Of a DNA stretch of 64,000 bases, positions 10,517 through 24,770 are shown piece after piece; position 1 is the first letter of the stretch, and each line of letters opens with the position of its first letter. A model generated the notes under the pieces. It was not told the origin of the DNA, searched no databases, and saw only the letters and a list, made by a program, of their open reading frames with translations. This DNA is from Allomyces macrogynus ATCC 38327 (Eukaryota > Blastocladiomycota > Blastocladiomycetes > Blastocladiales > Blastocladiaceae), in assembly GCA_000151295.1 (NCBI GenBank), contig GG745332.1, positions 1,687,468 to 1,751,467 of the forward strand. The letters run 5' to 3'. The translations under genes and the position numbers were made by a program.

Positions 10517-10786
10517 AGGGAATTGACCTTGATGGGGTGGTTTGTTCGTCATGTCGCGAGCGAACGAAACGGCAGTGCCCTCCAACCCCAAATCGCACCG
10601 GCTTCAGCACGTCGCCCCGACACTTCCTGCAACGCAACCATGGGCCCACAGGGCGTGCAAGGCATGTCATGATCCCGATATATCGAGCCATGCCTGCGCC
10701 AAACCACGATCGAGCCAGGTCTGGATGGTCTCGACAACGATATGGTCACTGACCAATGGGCCTGTTGACCATCATCCCCCGCAGCC

Positions 10787-12517
<1,731 letters not shown>

Positions 12518-12714
12518 TGTCCTGCTTGTTTTCCCATCTCCAGCATAGTCGTGTCTTTTTTTGTTCGTGCAAAAATATGAAAAGTTGACCCATCACGTCC
12601 CTTTGCAGTACCAGAGAACGAAAAGGAAGGCATGTTTATCACATTTGGCCAGCAATAATCACAAACACGGAACAGAAGCAAAACTGATTCAAAACAACAT
12701 GAAATGGTCCAACC

Positions 12715-15700
12715 TCACGACCTCCGCGACGAACTCGCACTCGCGCGACTCGGTACCGCTGTCCCCGCCCCACTTGGCTCGCTCATGTCGGCCGACGGCG
12801 TCACCTCGTGCCGCAACGCCGACGGCGGAGCTGGCGATTGCCCAATCGACGCGACCGACCCGGTCAACGGCGTACTGGCTGGGCTCGCGCGCGGTGATGC
12901 TCGCTGCGACTGTGCAAGGAAGAAATGAGCGCGTGGGCCGGAACCCGATCGCGGCGGTGTTGTTGTGCCGCTGCCGTCGTCGTCCTTGTCGTGGCTCGGC
13001 GTAGTTGCGCCGTCGTGCAGGGTCGCTGACGAGCTCGCACGCCGGTGCCCTGCCGAATCGTCGTCGTGCGTGTGCTTGTGCTTGTGGTGGTTATGGTGGT
13101 GCTGCAAGTGCAGCCCGCGCTCGACCAGCCGGTGGAAATCGGACCGCGTCAAAATGCCCACGACCACGTTCTCGCGCGACACGACGAGCAGGTGCCGCAA
13201 CCCAAGATTGCGGAACTGCTTGTAGGCTTTCGCGGCAAGCGTGTCCGGGAACACGACATGCGGCGACAGGTTCATGGCAACGGCCACATCGTCGACGAGC
13301 GACACATGCCGCGCGTCCAAGTCAACAACGTGATCGTCGAGCGCACCGGCCGTGTCGAGCGGTGACGAACCGTCAGCATCGTATGTGAGCGACGGTGCGC
13401 GCGTGTTCGCGTCGGGCGCCTTGTCGAGAATCAGCTCCTCGAGCTGCACGCGGAGCAGGAAGCCGAGCAAGTGATTACCTGCGTCGACGACCGGCCACCC
13501 GGAAAAAGTCGAGGCCTTGAGCAGGTCGAGGGCCTTCGCGACGGTAAAGTCGCTGTTGAGCCGGATCTTGTCGAGCACGCGCGGGCTCACTTCGCCGTCT
13601 TCGCGCAGCAGCACGTCCTCGATTGTTTCGAGCTTGAGCGAGTGTGGCGGGAAGTGCGGCAGGTAAGCCATGCCCATCGTCTCCATTTCTACATGGCGCG
13701 AAAAAAAAAAGGACAGTCAGCGGGAGAAAACAGGGTAAGAAAATCCGCCAGACACTCACCAAGATGATACTGCGACGGTCCTTGGTAGTTGCCCGTGACG
13801 GTGGCGACAATCACAACAATCATGATGCCGGCGAGGTACGTCTAGACGCGATGGCACCAAAGTGAGGGCAAACGTCGAGGTATACGCTGAGAAATGGCAA
13901 TGGTCCAGACCTGCTCGTTGGTCGACTGGAGGGCAATGATCACGACGGTCATCATCATGCGCGACGTGCCCGCCCAAAACGCAGCGAGCCCGAGGACCGC
14001 CGCGACACCCGGGTCCATTTGCGGGACTCCTGCCGCGCGCTGGATGACGTTGACGCCTGCAAGAAAGCGACAAAGCAATACTAGTGAGCGATCGGGGACA
14101 GAGGTGGAGTGCATTGGCGAAGGAAAGCGTACCGAGACCAAATAAACGCCCAAACGTTGCGCCGAGGACGAGACACGGCATGACCAGGTCGGTCGGCGCG
14201 GCAATGTTGTGCGTCGCCAGCGTCAAGATGCAGTACGTCACGCCAAACGTGAGCAGCACGGCCCAGTCCAAGAATCCGTAGTAGCCGCGGAAGAACAAGA
14301 TGTTGAGCACGCGCTCGGGCTGGTTGAAGAAGAGCGACGCAAGCGGGTCGTAACAAAACTCGGTGCTCGACGTGCTCGCCGACGCGGCTTTGGTCGACTC
14401 GGGCGCGTGCAGGCCCGTGAACAGACCCGTCGGGTACAGCTTCGTCGTGTCCAGATCGGGCGACTGAACGAGCAGGTGCCGCACGTCGGCTTGTGAAGAA
14501 GGCAGGAGCGAGAATGTGCTCATCGGCGAGTTCAGCGCGCAATACACGTCCAGTTGCAGCCATTGTTGCGTGATTTCCTGAGAAGATAAAAATTGAGGAG
14601 CCGAATTGTGAGTGTTGATGGCAAGTTCAGCATGACATGGTGTTTGCACGCGCACCTCCATGATCAGCTCGCGGACACTGGAGTCGACGCAGACCGCGGT
14701 CGTAAAATCGTTGACGCACTGCTGCAGCGGATTTGCAGATCCGGCCGCCGGTGCTGACGCGGCGCTCATGACTTGCAGCCGGTCGGCCTGGCGCTTGGAC
14801 AGCAACGGCATGGACGAGGTCGCGTTGCGCAGCTGGAGCCACTCGGCGCACGTCCTTGTGCACCGTTCGGCGGCCGGGACGGGTGCCAGTTGGTTGAGCG
14901 TCGCTTCCATGGTGGTGCAGGTACCCTGAAATGGTCCAATCGAACGTCAGTTCGCGAGACAACGTTAAGAGCGAGGCCGGGCGTGAGGCCGACGATCGCA
15001 ACGTACATGCAGCTCGCCGCGCAGATACACAACACCGGTGCACACGGAAATGGTGACTACGACGACGAGAAGCACATCGAGGATGCGGCGCCAGAGAGCC
15101 CACTCGATGTGCCACTCGCGCCATTCACGAATCTTGGCGACAAGTCGGTTGTACCAGTGACCGAAAAAGCCTACAACAAGATCACATTCGCGCTGGCATC
15201 AGAAACGCGCCGGCGGGCTGTGTTTGTGATGGACAAGACGGAACGCACCGCCGAGAAGGCCGAGAACCACGTAGGCAACGTAGTCGATGACGGACAGTTG
15301 CGCGTCGCAATGAGCCTGGTTTCCGCGGTCATGACGAACCTGGTCAGTCGCTGAGTTCTCAAGCAGCAACCGGTGGAGAAGAATGAACATACATTGACGG
15401 CAAAGATGGAGAAACTCGTCGAAGTAACCGTCCAGTCCTGCAGCAACAGCGCCTTGAACAAAATCGTCATGGAGCAAGCCAAAAACGCCTTGACAATGAG
15501 CGTCCCATCGTAAAATGAAATGGCCTCCTCGATCGCAAACATGACGCCGGCCATGGGGGCTATGGAAAGGGAAAGCAGAGTTAGTTTGCATTCACAGAAG
15601 AGAGAGAAGAGCAACGAAAAGTGAGCGGCAATACCTTGGAACGCGCTCGATACGCCGCACGCCGCGCCCAAGGTCGCAAACGTTTGAAGCTCGTGCGACC

Positions 15701-17091
15701 GGGCGTTGCGAAGAATCGACGGGTCCTGCTCCTTCCACGACTGCACACCAAAGTAGGCCTTGGACAGGAACTTGCTGCGCTTGAGGTTGCGGACCAAGAT
15801 GATGCCGGCAATCGCGCACGCTAAAGAAAACGGTGGGCGTCAATTTGCGACCAAAATCGGAACGTAACGTGTAAAAAGGGTACGAACAGTGGATGAGAGG
15901 GCCGTCGTACCCGGAAAAGAGGCCGCTGTTCACGACGCAAAACATGCCGACGAGCTTGGCGATGAGCATGCGCGACGAGAGATAATATGGTCGCTCGAGA
16001 CCGTTCAAAAACGCGATTACTTCGGGCATTCCAGACCCGGCAGCGCTGTTCAAGGAGGAGAACGGGAGCACGCCGCACGGATAGGGCGTCAGGCAGGGTT
16101 ATTACGAAGAAACGTTGCGCAAAGCAGCGGACCTCGGCTCGACCAGGACTATGACCATGGCGACGGTCGCCAAAACAAGGGCAACACCGAGCAAAAAACC
16201 CCACAGCCCGAGATACGAATGCGTCGCGAGCAATCCCTGCGCGACATGGACGCGCCAATGCTGGAACAGCTCGGTCGTCGCGTGCAGCGCATAGTAGAGC
16301 GACACGGTCACCAATCCGAGCAAGCAGCACATGGCAAACCGCACAAAAACTTGCCGGTGCGGCTTCACGCGCTGATGATACTGGCGCAGCGGCACGTTAT
16401 CAATCTCCTCGAGGTCCGTCGCGCGCGTGTGGCCCGCCCGCTCCACGCGCTCCTCGTACATGTGGCCCAGCGTGTTCTCGCGCTGGAGGTCGAGATTCTG
16501 AACAGCATCGACCGACGTGCGCGGCAATTTGCGCCGTTGCAGGCGAAGCCAGTTGCTGTCGCCCGTGAGCGAGCCGCGGTATTGGTCCGGATTGAGCAGG
16601 CCCGGCGTGCCCGGCATGCCGCTCGATGTCGAATGGTGCGCCCACGACTCGCCAATCGACGACCACGCCGTGGCCAAGGCCGTCGGGAGCCGCTCGGTCA
16701 TGATACTGGCAAGGGACCCTTGGCGAATGTGCAGACCACGGCCACGCAACAGTCGGGCTCCGAGCAACTGCGGCGTCGCAGGTGCTGATGGTGCCGGCGT
16801 CGGCGCGAGCGTCGGGTTGGCTGTGGCCGGGTCGCGGTCCTGCGGCCCGCCGGACGGGTCAGGTGCAATATCACCACGCGCCGCATCGTCGAGAAGAGGA
16901 CGAGTACAGGAAGGGTCGGTTCCTGATGCAATTTCGGCTTCGGCCGTCGATGAGCTTGCGCTCAGACCAGCGACGGGCGATGCGGGCGAGGCCGTGACCG
17001 CGACCACGGGTTCGAGCGGCACGGCATCATGTTGAGCGCCCGCCAAATGATCAGGTCGAGTGGGTGAATATTGGCCAGAATCGGCAGCCAT
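12715..17091 (-). CDS. CLC-family chloride channel/transporter with tandem CBS domains and altered gating motif
   Basis: Voltage-gated chloride channel/antiporter family. Eleven exons sum to 1205 aa in one frame: 16133-17091, 15888-16045, 15635-15820, 15393-15559, 15249-15315, 15007-15170, 14656-14925, 14133-14577, 13911-14056, 13760-13841, 12715-13688. The order is a 200-residue disordered N-terminus, about a dozen membrane helices, then two CBS domains (DKIRLNSDFTVAKALDLL; VVFPDTLAAKAYKQFRNLGL) separated by a spacer, and a disordered His/Ser-rich tail. Selectivity motif GSGMPEV is kept (family GSGIPE), as is the EE of VMFAIEEA. The second motif reads GYDGPLIH instead of GKEGP, so the gating Glu is Asp. 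GATFGRLFG resembles the CLC-6/7 group. Four cysteines lie in an extra loop. Donor of intron 1 (GTCCGC) is weak. A vacuolar/endosomal location is inferred from the CLC-6/7 likeness. Confidence 0.9.
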
Positions 17092-17613
17092 CGTCGGCGT
17101 GCTTGAGTTGGTCGCGACGAGTGCCAACTGGACGCGAAATTTGCAATGCTGCTGGTCGGAGAGTCGAGCTGGTACGGCGTCGTTGCTGGCACGAGAGTCG
17201 TCGAGGACTTGACGATCAGGGATCAGCGGCGATCAGTTGGCAAGGATTGCGTCGGGCGGCGTTCACGATGCCCAGTTTTCGGGCAGCGAGAGTGTCGCGA
17301 CTCACGGGGCACTTGCGGTTTGACCAGCGGCTCACATCACCTTCATCACGCGCTCTTCGCGCCGGCGCTTGCCAAGAAATAGGGTGCCGTTGTCGGACGG
17401 GATTGGTCCAGAACCCTTTGCATGTGACGTGACGGGGCACCATGGGGCAAGACGGGGCTCGGTCTCAGTGGTGACGCGGTGACGGTTGACGACGACTGGC
17501 GACCAGTGTCGGGTGAAGCAAAGAAAATGGTTTTGAGATTGGGGCAACGCCGAGGAACTTGTATTGGTTATCGCATTCCCTCTGGTTGCACCGCCGTCAC
17601 GGCAAAAGCGACT
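17092..17613. other. Intergenic region upstream of the CLC gene
   Basis: About 520 bp between the CLC start and the uL4 stop, both on the minus strand. No gene recognised; it should contain the CLC promoter. Confidence 0.5.
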
Positions 17614-18681
17614 TTACAGCGACTTGAGCTCAGCAACAAAGGCGGCCGAGGCACCGACGTGCTTCTTGGGCGCGGCCTTCTTGCCAGCCTTGGCGCCCTG
17701 GGCCTTGGTGACCTTGGCGTAGGGGTTCAGGCGCTTCATGATGCCCGCGTTCTTGAGCGGGTTCTTCTTCTGCGTGAACGGGCGCTTGGTCTTGGCCTGG
17801 CCGGCGGCCTTGAGGACCGACTGGATCTCGTCCGAGTTGATCAGACGGTGCAGGTCGGCAACGTTGACAATGTGCTGCGGCAGCTCGTAGTTCGACTTGT
17901 CAGCGTAGACCGAGTCGAGAGCAGCGAACGCAGACTGCGTCCAGATGCAGAAACGGCCGAGGTGACCGCCCGGCGCGAGCTGGAGCAGGTTAAGGTGGCG
18001 CACGTTGGCGAGCTCCACACCGGGGATGTTGCGGAACGCGCGAACGATGCCATTGTCGTTGCCGTAGACGACAAGGGGACCGCGACGCTGGGTGTGGCGG
18101 CGGTTGCGGAGCTTGCCCTTACCGGCCCGCAGCTTCTTCGAGGCCACGACCTTCTTGACGTCGTCGTAGGCCTTGATGGCGCGCAGCAGCTGGACAGCGG
18201 CCTTGGTCTTGACGAGCGACTCGGCGTCGTCGGCAATGACGAGCGGCACCTCAGCGATGCGCTCAATGCGGTGACCGCGAGCCAGGACGAGCGACGGGAC
18301 GGCCGACGCGGCGAGCGCCGACGCAACCGCGAACCGCTTCTGGTTCACGTTCGTGCGCACATGCCAGCGGCGCCAAACCTTGGTCGGCGCAAACATGCGA
18401 CCGCCACGGCACATGTTGCCGAACGCGGCCTGGCCCGAGCGGTGCGTACCGCCACCGCCCACACGCGGGATACGCGCAACGGCGCGACCAGTACCCCACG
18501 ACTCGGCCGACGTCTGGTGACCAGCCTTGACCGAGACAGCGTAGGCCTGGCGCTTGTTCTTGGCCACATTCGTGTAGACCGCGCGGACAATGTCCGGGCG
18601 GATCGGGGCCTTGAAGACCGCCGGCAGCGGCAGCGAGGCAACGACCTCCTTCTCGCCGTAAACGTTGACAACGGGACGGGC
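17614..18681 (-). CDS. RPL4: 60S ribosomal protein uL4 (RPL4/L1), first exon not resolved
   Basis: Core large-subunit ribosomal protein. The exon encodes 355 aa from [14 protein letters not shown] to the Lys/Ala-rich C-terminus. It includes the near-invariant blocks [55 protein letters not shown] and [13 protein letters not shown]. The exon begins right after an acceptor (AAAATCGCTAG), and the family begins M-(A)-ARP, so a tiny first exon carrying the start codon must lie upstream. The best candidate is ATG at 19050-19048, which is followed by TACGTG, one G short of a perfect ATG-GTACGT exon/donor; the intron would be about 365 nt. Another possibility is a longer first exon near 18840-18900. 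Confidence 0.95.
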   Translation of the reverse strand, partial: ARPVVNVYGEKEVVASLPLPAVFKAPIRPDIVRAVYTNVAKNKRQAYAVSVKAGHQTSAESWGTGRAVARIPRVGGGGTHRSGQAAFGNMCRGGRMFAPTKVWRRWHVRTNVNQKRFAVASALAASAVPSLVLARGHRIERIAEVPLVIADDAESLVKTKAAVQLLRAIKAYDDVKKVVASKKLRAGKGKLRNRRHTQRRGPLVVYGNDNGIVRAFRNIPGVELANVRHLNLLQLAPGGHLGRFCIWTQSAFAALDSVYADKSNYELPQHIVNVADLHRLINSDEIQSVLKAAGQAKTKRPFTQKKNPLKNAGIMKRLNPYAKVTKAQGAKAGKKAAPKKHVGASAAFVAELKSL

Positions 18682-19434
18682 CTAGCGATTTTGATCGAAA
18701 TGTGTTGTTTCTCGTCAATCCATGGTCGCTGAAACGGGATTTTCACGGTTATGCGCGGGGGTCGCACGCTCGATCCATCCGTTGCCGAAACGACGATTAC
18801 CGCCTCCGCCTTCGACCGATTCTCACCGTTTTCTGCTCCGTCTTCGCAGAACAGTCGTTCCGGGACGAAAACGGCGCAGTTTCCGGCAAAATGGTGGAAT
18901 TCATCAACGGTGGTCACAGTGGCAACGGTGGTGGCGGCGTCGGCGGTTCAGCATGGCGAGTTGGATTTTTCGCGACGGATGGTCGAGCGTGCGCGCGATT
19001 GCAGCGGTTGCAGCGTTTGCAGCGAGTGGACATGACGAGTCCACGTACATTTTTGCCAAAAACTGGGAGAGGATGAACTGTTACGCCGGCGAGTCGTTGC
19101 TGTGGATGTCCGTGGGTATCGTCACTGGTCAGAGTCACATGACTCGAATGACTTGGACGATCGTCTGTCTTTTCCTCTCAAGTTCCGAGCCTACTCCTCC
19201 AGCCCCTGATTGCGAGCATGATGCTCTCGAGCAATTGGCCAATCCCCATGCCATGCGGCAGCAGCACCAGCACGCGACAAAATTAAAGAAGTGATAACAA
19301 TCCAAATCAAATCCTATTCGGTGCGGTCATCCGACTAATTCTGGACTCGAAACAACTAGCACAGTCGTCATCCTTCTTTCAACTCCTCGCCCCGTCAGTC
19401 CGTTCAGTCGACATCCACGCTCCTGCGCGCTCAC
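18682..19434. other. uL4 5' region and ABC transporter 3' flank
   Basis: About 750 bp between two minus-strand genes. It probably includes the unresolved uL4 first exon and first intron. The plus-strand open frames here have no family resemblance and look like chance. Confidence 0.45.
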
Positions 19435-22400
19435 TCACGAGTGCACCGACCGCGTCGGCGACTTGGCAGGCGACCCGGCCGTCGGCGAACCCGCGTGCTC
19501 GAGCAAAGCCGGGTCCTCGGCAGCATCGGGCTTGGTAGTGCGCTTGGCGACACGCTCGTTATGCGCAGCCTGTGCAATCTCGCGCAGCTTGGCGGCTGTC
19601 GCCTCGCCCGTGTTGGCCACGAGCGACGCGAAATGACCATTGGGCCGGCCGAGCAGCGCGAGCGGCTCGTCAAACTCGACGAGCTGACCGGCTTCCATGA
19701 CGAGCACGCGGTCCGACTCGATGATCGTGTTGAGACTGACGCAATCGAGGTGGTAAGAGACGGTCCGCGCACACGCAGGAGAGTGGACAAGATCACACGT
19801 ACCGATGTGCAATCGTGAGCACCGTCAAATCGGCAAAGTTCTTCTTGATCGATGCCTGGATCAGCGCGTCGGTCTGCATATCAATCGACGCCGACGCTTC
19901 GTCGAGCACCAAGATCTTGGCGCGCGACAGGATCGCGCGCGCAATACAAAACAGTTGCCGCTGGCCGAGACTCCAGTTCTTGCCGTTTTCAATAACGGGC
20001 GACTCGAGCTGCAAAGGCATGACGCGCAGCGTGTCGGCGAGGTGAACGGCCTCGAGTGCGCGCCACACTTCCTCGTCGGTCGACCGGTTGAACGGGTCCA
20101 GGTTGTACCGAATGTCGCCCTTGAACAGGACGGGCTCTTGCGGGATGATGGCAATGGCCTCGCGCAGATTCTTGAGACCAATCTTGGACACGTCAATGCC
20201 GTCAATGGTGACCTTGCCGTTGCAGGCCTCGACGATGCGCAGGAGCGACACGAGCAGTGTCGACTTGCCCGAACCTAGATCAAAGCATCAGAAAAATGAG
20301 CCAAGTATCGGTGAGCGAGCGCTTGCAGCACGCAACGACGACGTACCGGTGCGCCCGACAATCCCAATCTTCTCCTTGGGCTCAATCGTCAGCGACACAT
20401 TCTTGAGCACGGCGACGCCAAACTCGTGGTACTTGAGCACCACGTCGTCAAACTTGATTCGGCCCTCGGTCGGCCACGTAGCGGCGGGCTGCGTCTCCTT
20501 GATTTCCGCGGGTGCCTCCTGCTTGACCTGCGTCGCATAGTACGTGAGAACGCCGACCGACGACATTTGCGCCTGCACTTCGCCAATCATGCGAATCGAC
20601 CACTGCAAGAACACGAGAATCTGGAGCGCATTCGACATGGCAAGCCCACCCGTCGACGCGCGTTCTTTGGCTGTGGTCCCAAGATCGTTGCGGCACACGA
20701 CCATGAGCAGCGCCGTTACGTAAATCGCAATCGACGTGATAATATCCATGTAGAGCGCCGTCCACGACTTGACGAGTGACAGGGCCAAAAACAGTTCGTG
20801 GTTGTCGTCGAGCTTGGTCATGTTGAGCGCATCGAACCGCGTCTGTGCGCGGTACGCGCGGATCGAAAACAGCCCTTCGAGCGTCGCGCCGAGGTGCGAG
20901 AAGATGGGCGACCGCGACACGGCCTCTTGCGCCTTGAGCGCGTTTTCAACGGGGGTCACCCAGTAAATCACGAGCGCGGCAATGATCAGCAGACCAATGA
21001 TCGGCGCCCAGTTCCACGGCACGATAATCGCCACGAGCAGGAACGCGCCGAGCGTGAGCGGCACGTACTGCAGCCCTTGCATGGCCGAGTCGGGCATCGT
21101 CTCGTCGACATGGAACTGGTGCTTGGCAAACGCCGACAAGATGCGGCCAAGCGGCGTCGTGTCATAGAAGGACATGGGCGCGCGCAAGATGCGCTGGAAG
21201 ATCCGGTCGTGCAGGAACCGCGCCTTGGCCGCGGCCTCGCGCGCAAACAGCAGACCACGCGCCAAGACGCCCGCTGCAAACAGGACAATGAACCCGGCGT
21301 AGGTGCCGACATACACAGCGTCGCCGTCCTCGCCAAGCTTGAGCGAGTCCGGGATCCAGCACTTGAGCCAGTAGTCGGACCCGATACGCACGCCGTGGAC
21401 GAGAAAGAAGAAGATCATGGTGAAGACGGTGAGCGCCGAACCGTGGCCAGCACGCGCATAGTTGACGTAGTCGGTCCATCCAAGCGACTCGGCCGACTTG
21501 TCCTCGGTCACGAGCTGACCGGCGCGGCGCTCCTCGCCCTCGCCGTCGGCGTCCGAATCGTACTCGTCGTCGCTGTCGTGCGCGAAGTCAATACTGCCGG
21601 CCATTTGCAGTTCCTTGAGCGAGTGGATCGTGAGCTCGTTGCGCTGGATCGCGCCGGCCACGTCGTGCGACTTGCCGACACCCTTGATCACCGACAACTG
21701 GTTGCGCTCAATCATCGACGAGATGGTCTGCTCGTTGATTTGCAGGTTCTTGAGCGACTTGACCGTCAATTGGTTGAGCTCCACGTCTGCGGGCGCGCCG
21801 CCCGCCGACGACGACGCCACAGGCACGGGCACCGCGTTGCCGACGGTGGGCTCGAGCGGCATCGCTTCAATATCATCATCGCCCTCCTCGCCGCCGGCCA
21901 CGTGGTTGTTGATCAACTCGGCAAACGTCTCGTCCTGCATGAGCTCCGTGAACGTGCCGTACCGCGCAATCTTGCCGTCCTTCAAGTGCACGACTTTGTC
22001 GACCTCGCTCAGGTACTGCAGCTGGTGCGTGACGAGCACAATCGTCTTGCCGCGCAAATGGCCCTTGATGCACTCGTTGAAAATGTGCCGCCCGACAGCC
22101 TGGTCGACGGCCGAGAGCGGGTCGTCAAGCAAAACCACGTCAGCGCTGGCGTAGACGGCGCGCGCCAGCGACGTGCGCTGCCGCTGCCCACCCGACAAGT
22201 TGGCGCCGCGCTCGGCAATTTCCGTCTGGTCGCCCGCGGCCAGGAGCGTCAAGTCGCGCTGCAGTGCACAAACGCGAATGACCTCATCGTAGCGCGCCTT
22301 TTCGTAGTCGCAACCAAACAAAATGTTCTCGCGCAGCGAAAAGTTGAGCAGCCAGGCCTCTTGCGGCACGTACGACATGGAGCCGTATATCTTGACGGGG

Positions 22401-24068
22401 TCGCCCGCCGTCTGGTTCATTTGGCCTAGGAGCGCCGCGACGAGCGATGACTTGCCTGTAAACGGGGTCAGATCACTGAGACTCACGATTCGAGCAGGGT
22501 TTAGGTTAAAGTAAGCGTACCCGAGCCAACGTCGCCAATCACGGCCAAAATCTCACCGCGGTTGACCTTGAGCGACAAGTGCTGCAGCGCCGGCCGCGAC
22601 TCGCCCTCCCAGGTAAACGACGCGCTCTTGAGCTCGATCGACGTCGGGTCATTCTGCTGAATCGGGAGCGTCGCAATCGGCTGCACCTCAGGCTGCGTCA
22701 TGTAGGCCGTGAGCCGGTCGAGCGAGACGGAGGCGCCCGAAAACGACTTGACGGCTTGAGGGGTCATGAGCAGCGGGTAACGCAGCGTGTTGAAGACCGA
22801 CAGGATCGTGAACGAGAGCGACGACGTGAGCGTGTGGCCCGTGAACCGGTAGGTGGCAAGCGCAACAATGGCCACGATCACGGGCGTTGCAAAGACGACG
22901 GCGTAGTTGATGGCCTTGATCTGGAACGCGTAGTAGATGAGCTCCATTTCCTTGTGCCGAATCTCGTTGATCTTGGCCGAGAAGGGCGCCTCCCACGCGT
23001 AGAACTTAATGAGCTTGATGGCCGTCAGCACCTCCGACATGACGTGAACGCGTTGCGTCGTGATCTCCGTGTTGTTGCGCTGGATCTCGGACGTGATCTT
23101 GCCGAGCCAGATCTGCACGGGCGCGAGCAAAATAATGATGCCGAGCGACGTGAACGCCGAGTAGCCAATCTCGTAGAAGGCGAGGATCAGGATCAGAATC
23201 GTCTCGAGTGCCGACGTCCACAGGAAATGGAAGTTGAGCACCGCGTCTTGCACGCGCGCAATGTCGGTCGAAACAATGTTGATGACCTCGCCGGCGCCGC
23301 CACGCACGCGGGCAAGCACGAGCGCCTTGCGGTAGACCTAGGCGAGCGGGAAAGCGATGAAACGGGTACAAACGGGCAAGAAGAAGCAGCGACAATACGA
23401 ACCAACACCGTCAACGCCGACTTGATGCGAACGCCCTCCTTGGCGCACTCGCCGTACAGCTGGTGGATGGCAATCGACGACAGGAAAGACGAAAGAAAGA
23501 GCGCCAGCGCCCACATGTGCCCGACAAACGCGTCCTCATCGTTTTGCAGGAACAGAATGAAGACCTTGAGGAAGTACCACGCGCCTATTTGGTCGGATCA
23601 GGACACGAGCCCGCACTGGTCAACGACGCGTCGACCGCAATCTACAATTAGGAACCATCAAAACGTACCGAGCCATGTAAACACGCCCCACACTATCTTC
23701 CAAAGGCCAATCAAAAAGTAATGCGTGCGGTAGACGGCCTTGAGCGCGTTGAGCACCTTGGGGCGATCCGGGTTGTGCTCCACCTCGTGCTTCCATGCAT
23801 CGTCGAGCGAGCGTCCGTTGGCGCGCGCCGTGAGGTCGTCGGCAATACGGAACCTCAGCTTGCGCAGCACAATCATGCCCTTGCTCGCGGTCGCGCGCGC
23901 ATGGCTGATCAAGGCAAACGTCCACAGGTAGAACCAGTTGGAGAGAAACACCGACGAGCCAATGTTGACGGCGCGGCGCCGCCGACGTTGCGCGCTCGGC
24001 TTCAACGGTGCGGCCGCGCCCGTGTCGGGAAGCGGTTGGTGCTTGCCGCCGCCACTTGCGCCAGCCAT
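19435..24068 (-). CDS. ABC transporter, ABCC/MRP subfamily (two TMD-NBD halves, no TMD0)
   Basis: Full-length ABC exporter of 1426 aa in six exons: 23669-24068, 23403-23584, 22521-23337, 20347-22455, 19803-20274, 19435-19735. It starts directly with the L0/TMD1 region (no extra N-terminal TMD0), like short MRPs. NBD1 has Walker A AVIGDVGSGKSSLVAALLG split by an intron, the signature LSGGQRQRTSLARAVY, and Walker B VVLLDDPLSAVD, where Asp replaces the catalytic Glu as in ABCC proteins. NBD2 has GIVGRTGSGKST, also intron-split, the signature WSLGQRQLFCIARAIL and Walker B ILVLDEASASID with Glu present. The linker is acidic and contains two similar segments (NQLTVKSLKNLQI, NELTIHSLKELQM). The substrate cannot be told; conjugates or organic anions are typical. 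It may be vacuolar or plasma membrane. Confidence 0.93.
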
Positions 24069-24770
24069 GGTCGATTGGGTGCGGGGATACGGGCGACGGA
24101 GCGCGCGTGGGTGATGGTGCAGCACAGGGCCGGAATGCAGGCAGGGTCGCGAGCGAGCCCAGCACGCGACGATAAATCTTGGCGAGGGACTGCGGAAGAG
24201 GAGAGCGACAAGCCCCACGCGGAGACGTCGAGCGCGCGTCGAATAGGTCGAGGAGAGGGAATAGAAGAGGGAGCGCGACCGGTCACACGCGAGCCGCCAG
24301 CAACGCAGCGACAGCAGCGTAAAGACGACCCGGTCGTCGCAAACGCGCGTTCCTCGTCTGCTGTTGGCCACGCCCAGAAACAAAGTCGACGCAAACGGCG
24401 CGCGCTTACAAAACGAGCACTCGCGCAGGTGGGAACGGCCACTCAACATCGAAGGGAGACACGGTGCAGGTGCATGTGAAACGAGAACAGCGTCGACCAC
24501 GCGCTGCAAACTGCATCTGTCGCGCCCGGGTTTGCTCACGATATCTGTCGAAAGCCGAGTGCGCTGGTGCGCTTGCTGATGAAGCCGCGCGCGAAAGCCT
24601 TGCTTCTTGTTCTGGCCACGCCTCGCGGCATCTCATGTCGACGTCCTCTACCGTCCGCAAATGTCGGACGTTGCAATCAGTCCGCGTTGCCGTGCTCGTG
24701 AAAGATGGGCCTGGTGGGGTCGACCCCGCCGCTAGCAGGAGCAAGGCGCCAACCTCCAAGGCCAAAGATC
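24069..24770. other. Divergent intergenic region
   Basis: About 700 bp between the ABC transporter start (minus) and the dolichyl-diphosphate phosphatase start (plus). It presumably holds both promoters. The open frames crossing it continue neighbouring genes out of frame and show no motif. Confidence 0.5.

Noticed and set aside
20798..22429. 543-codon open frame antisense to the ABC transporter
   Set aside because: It lies wholly within a verified exon of the transporter and its translation has no recognisable motif.
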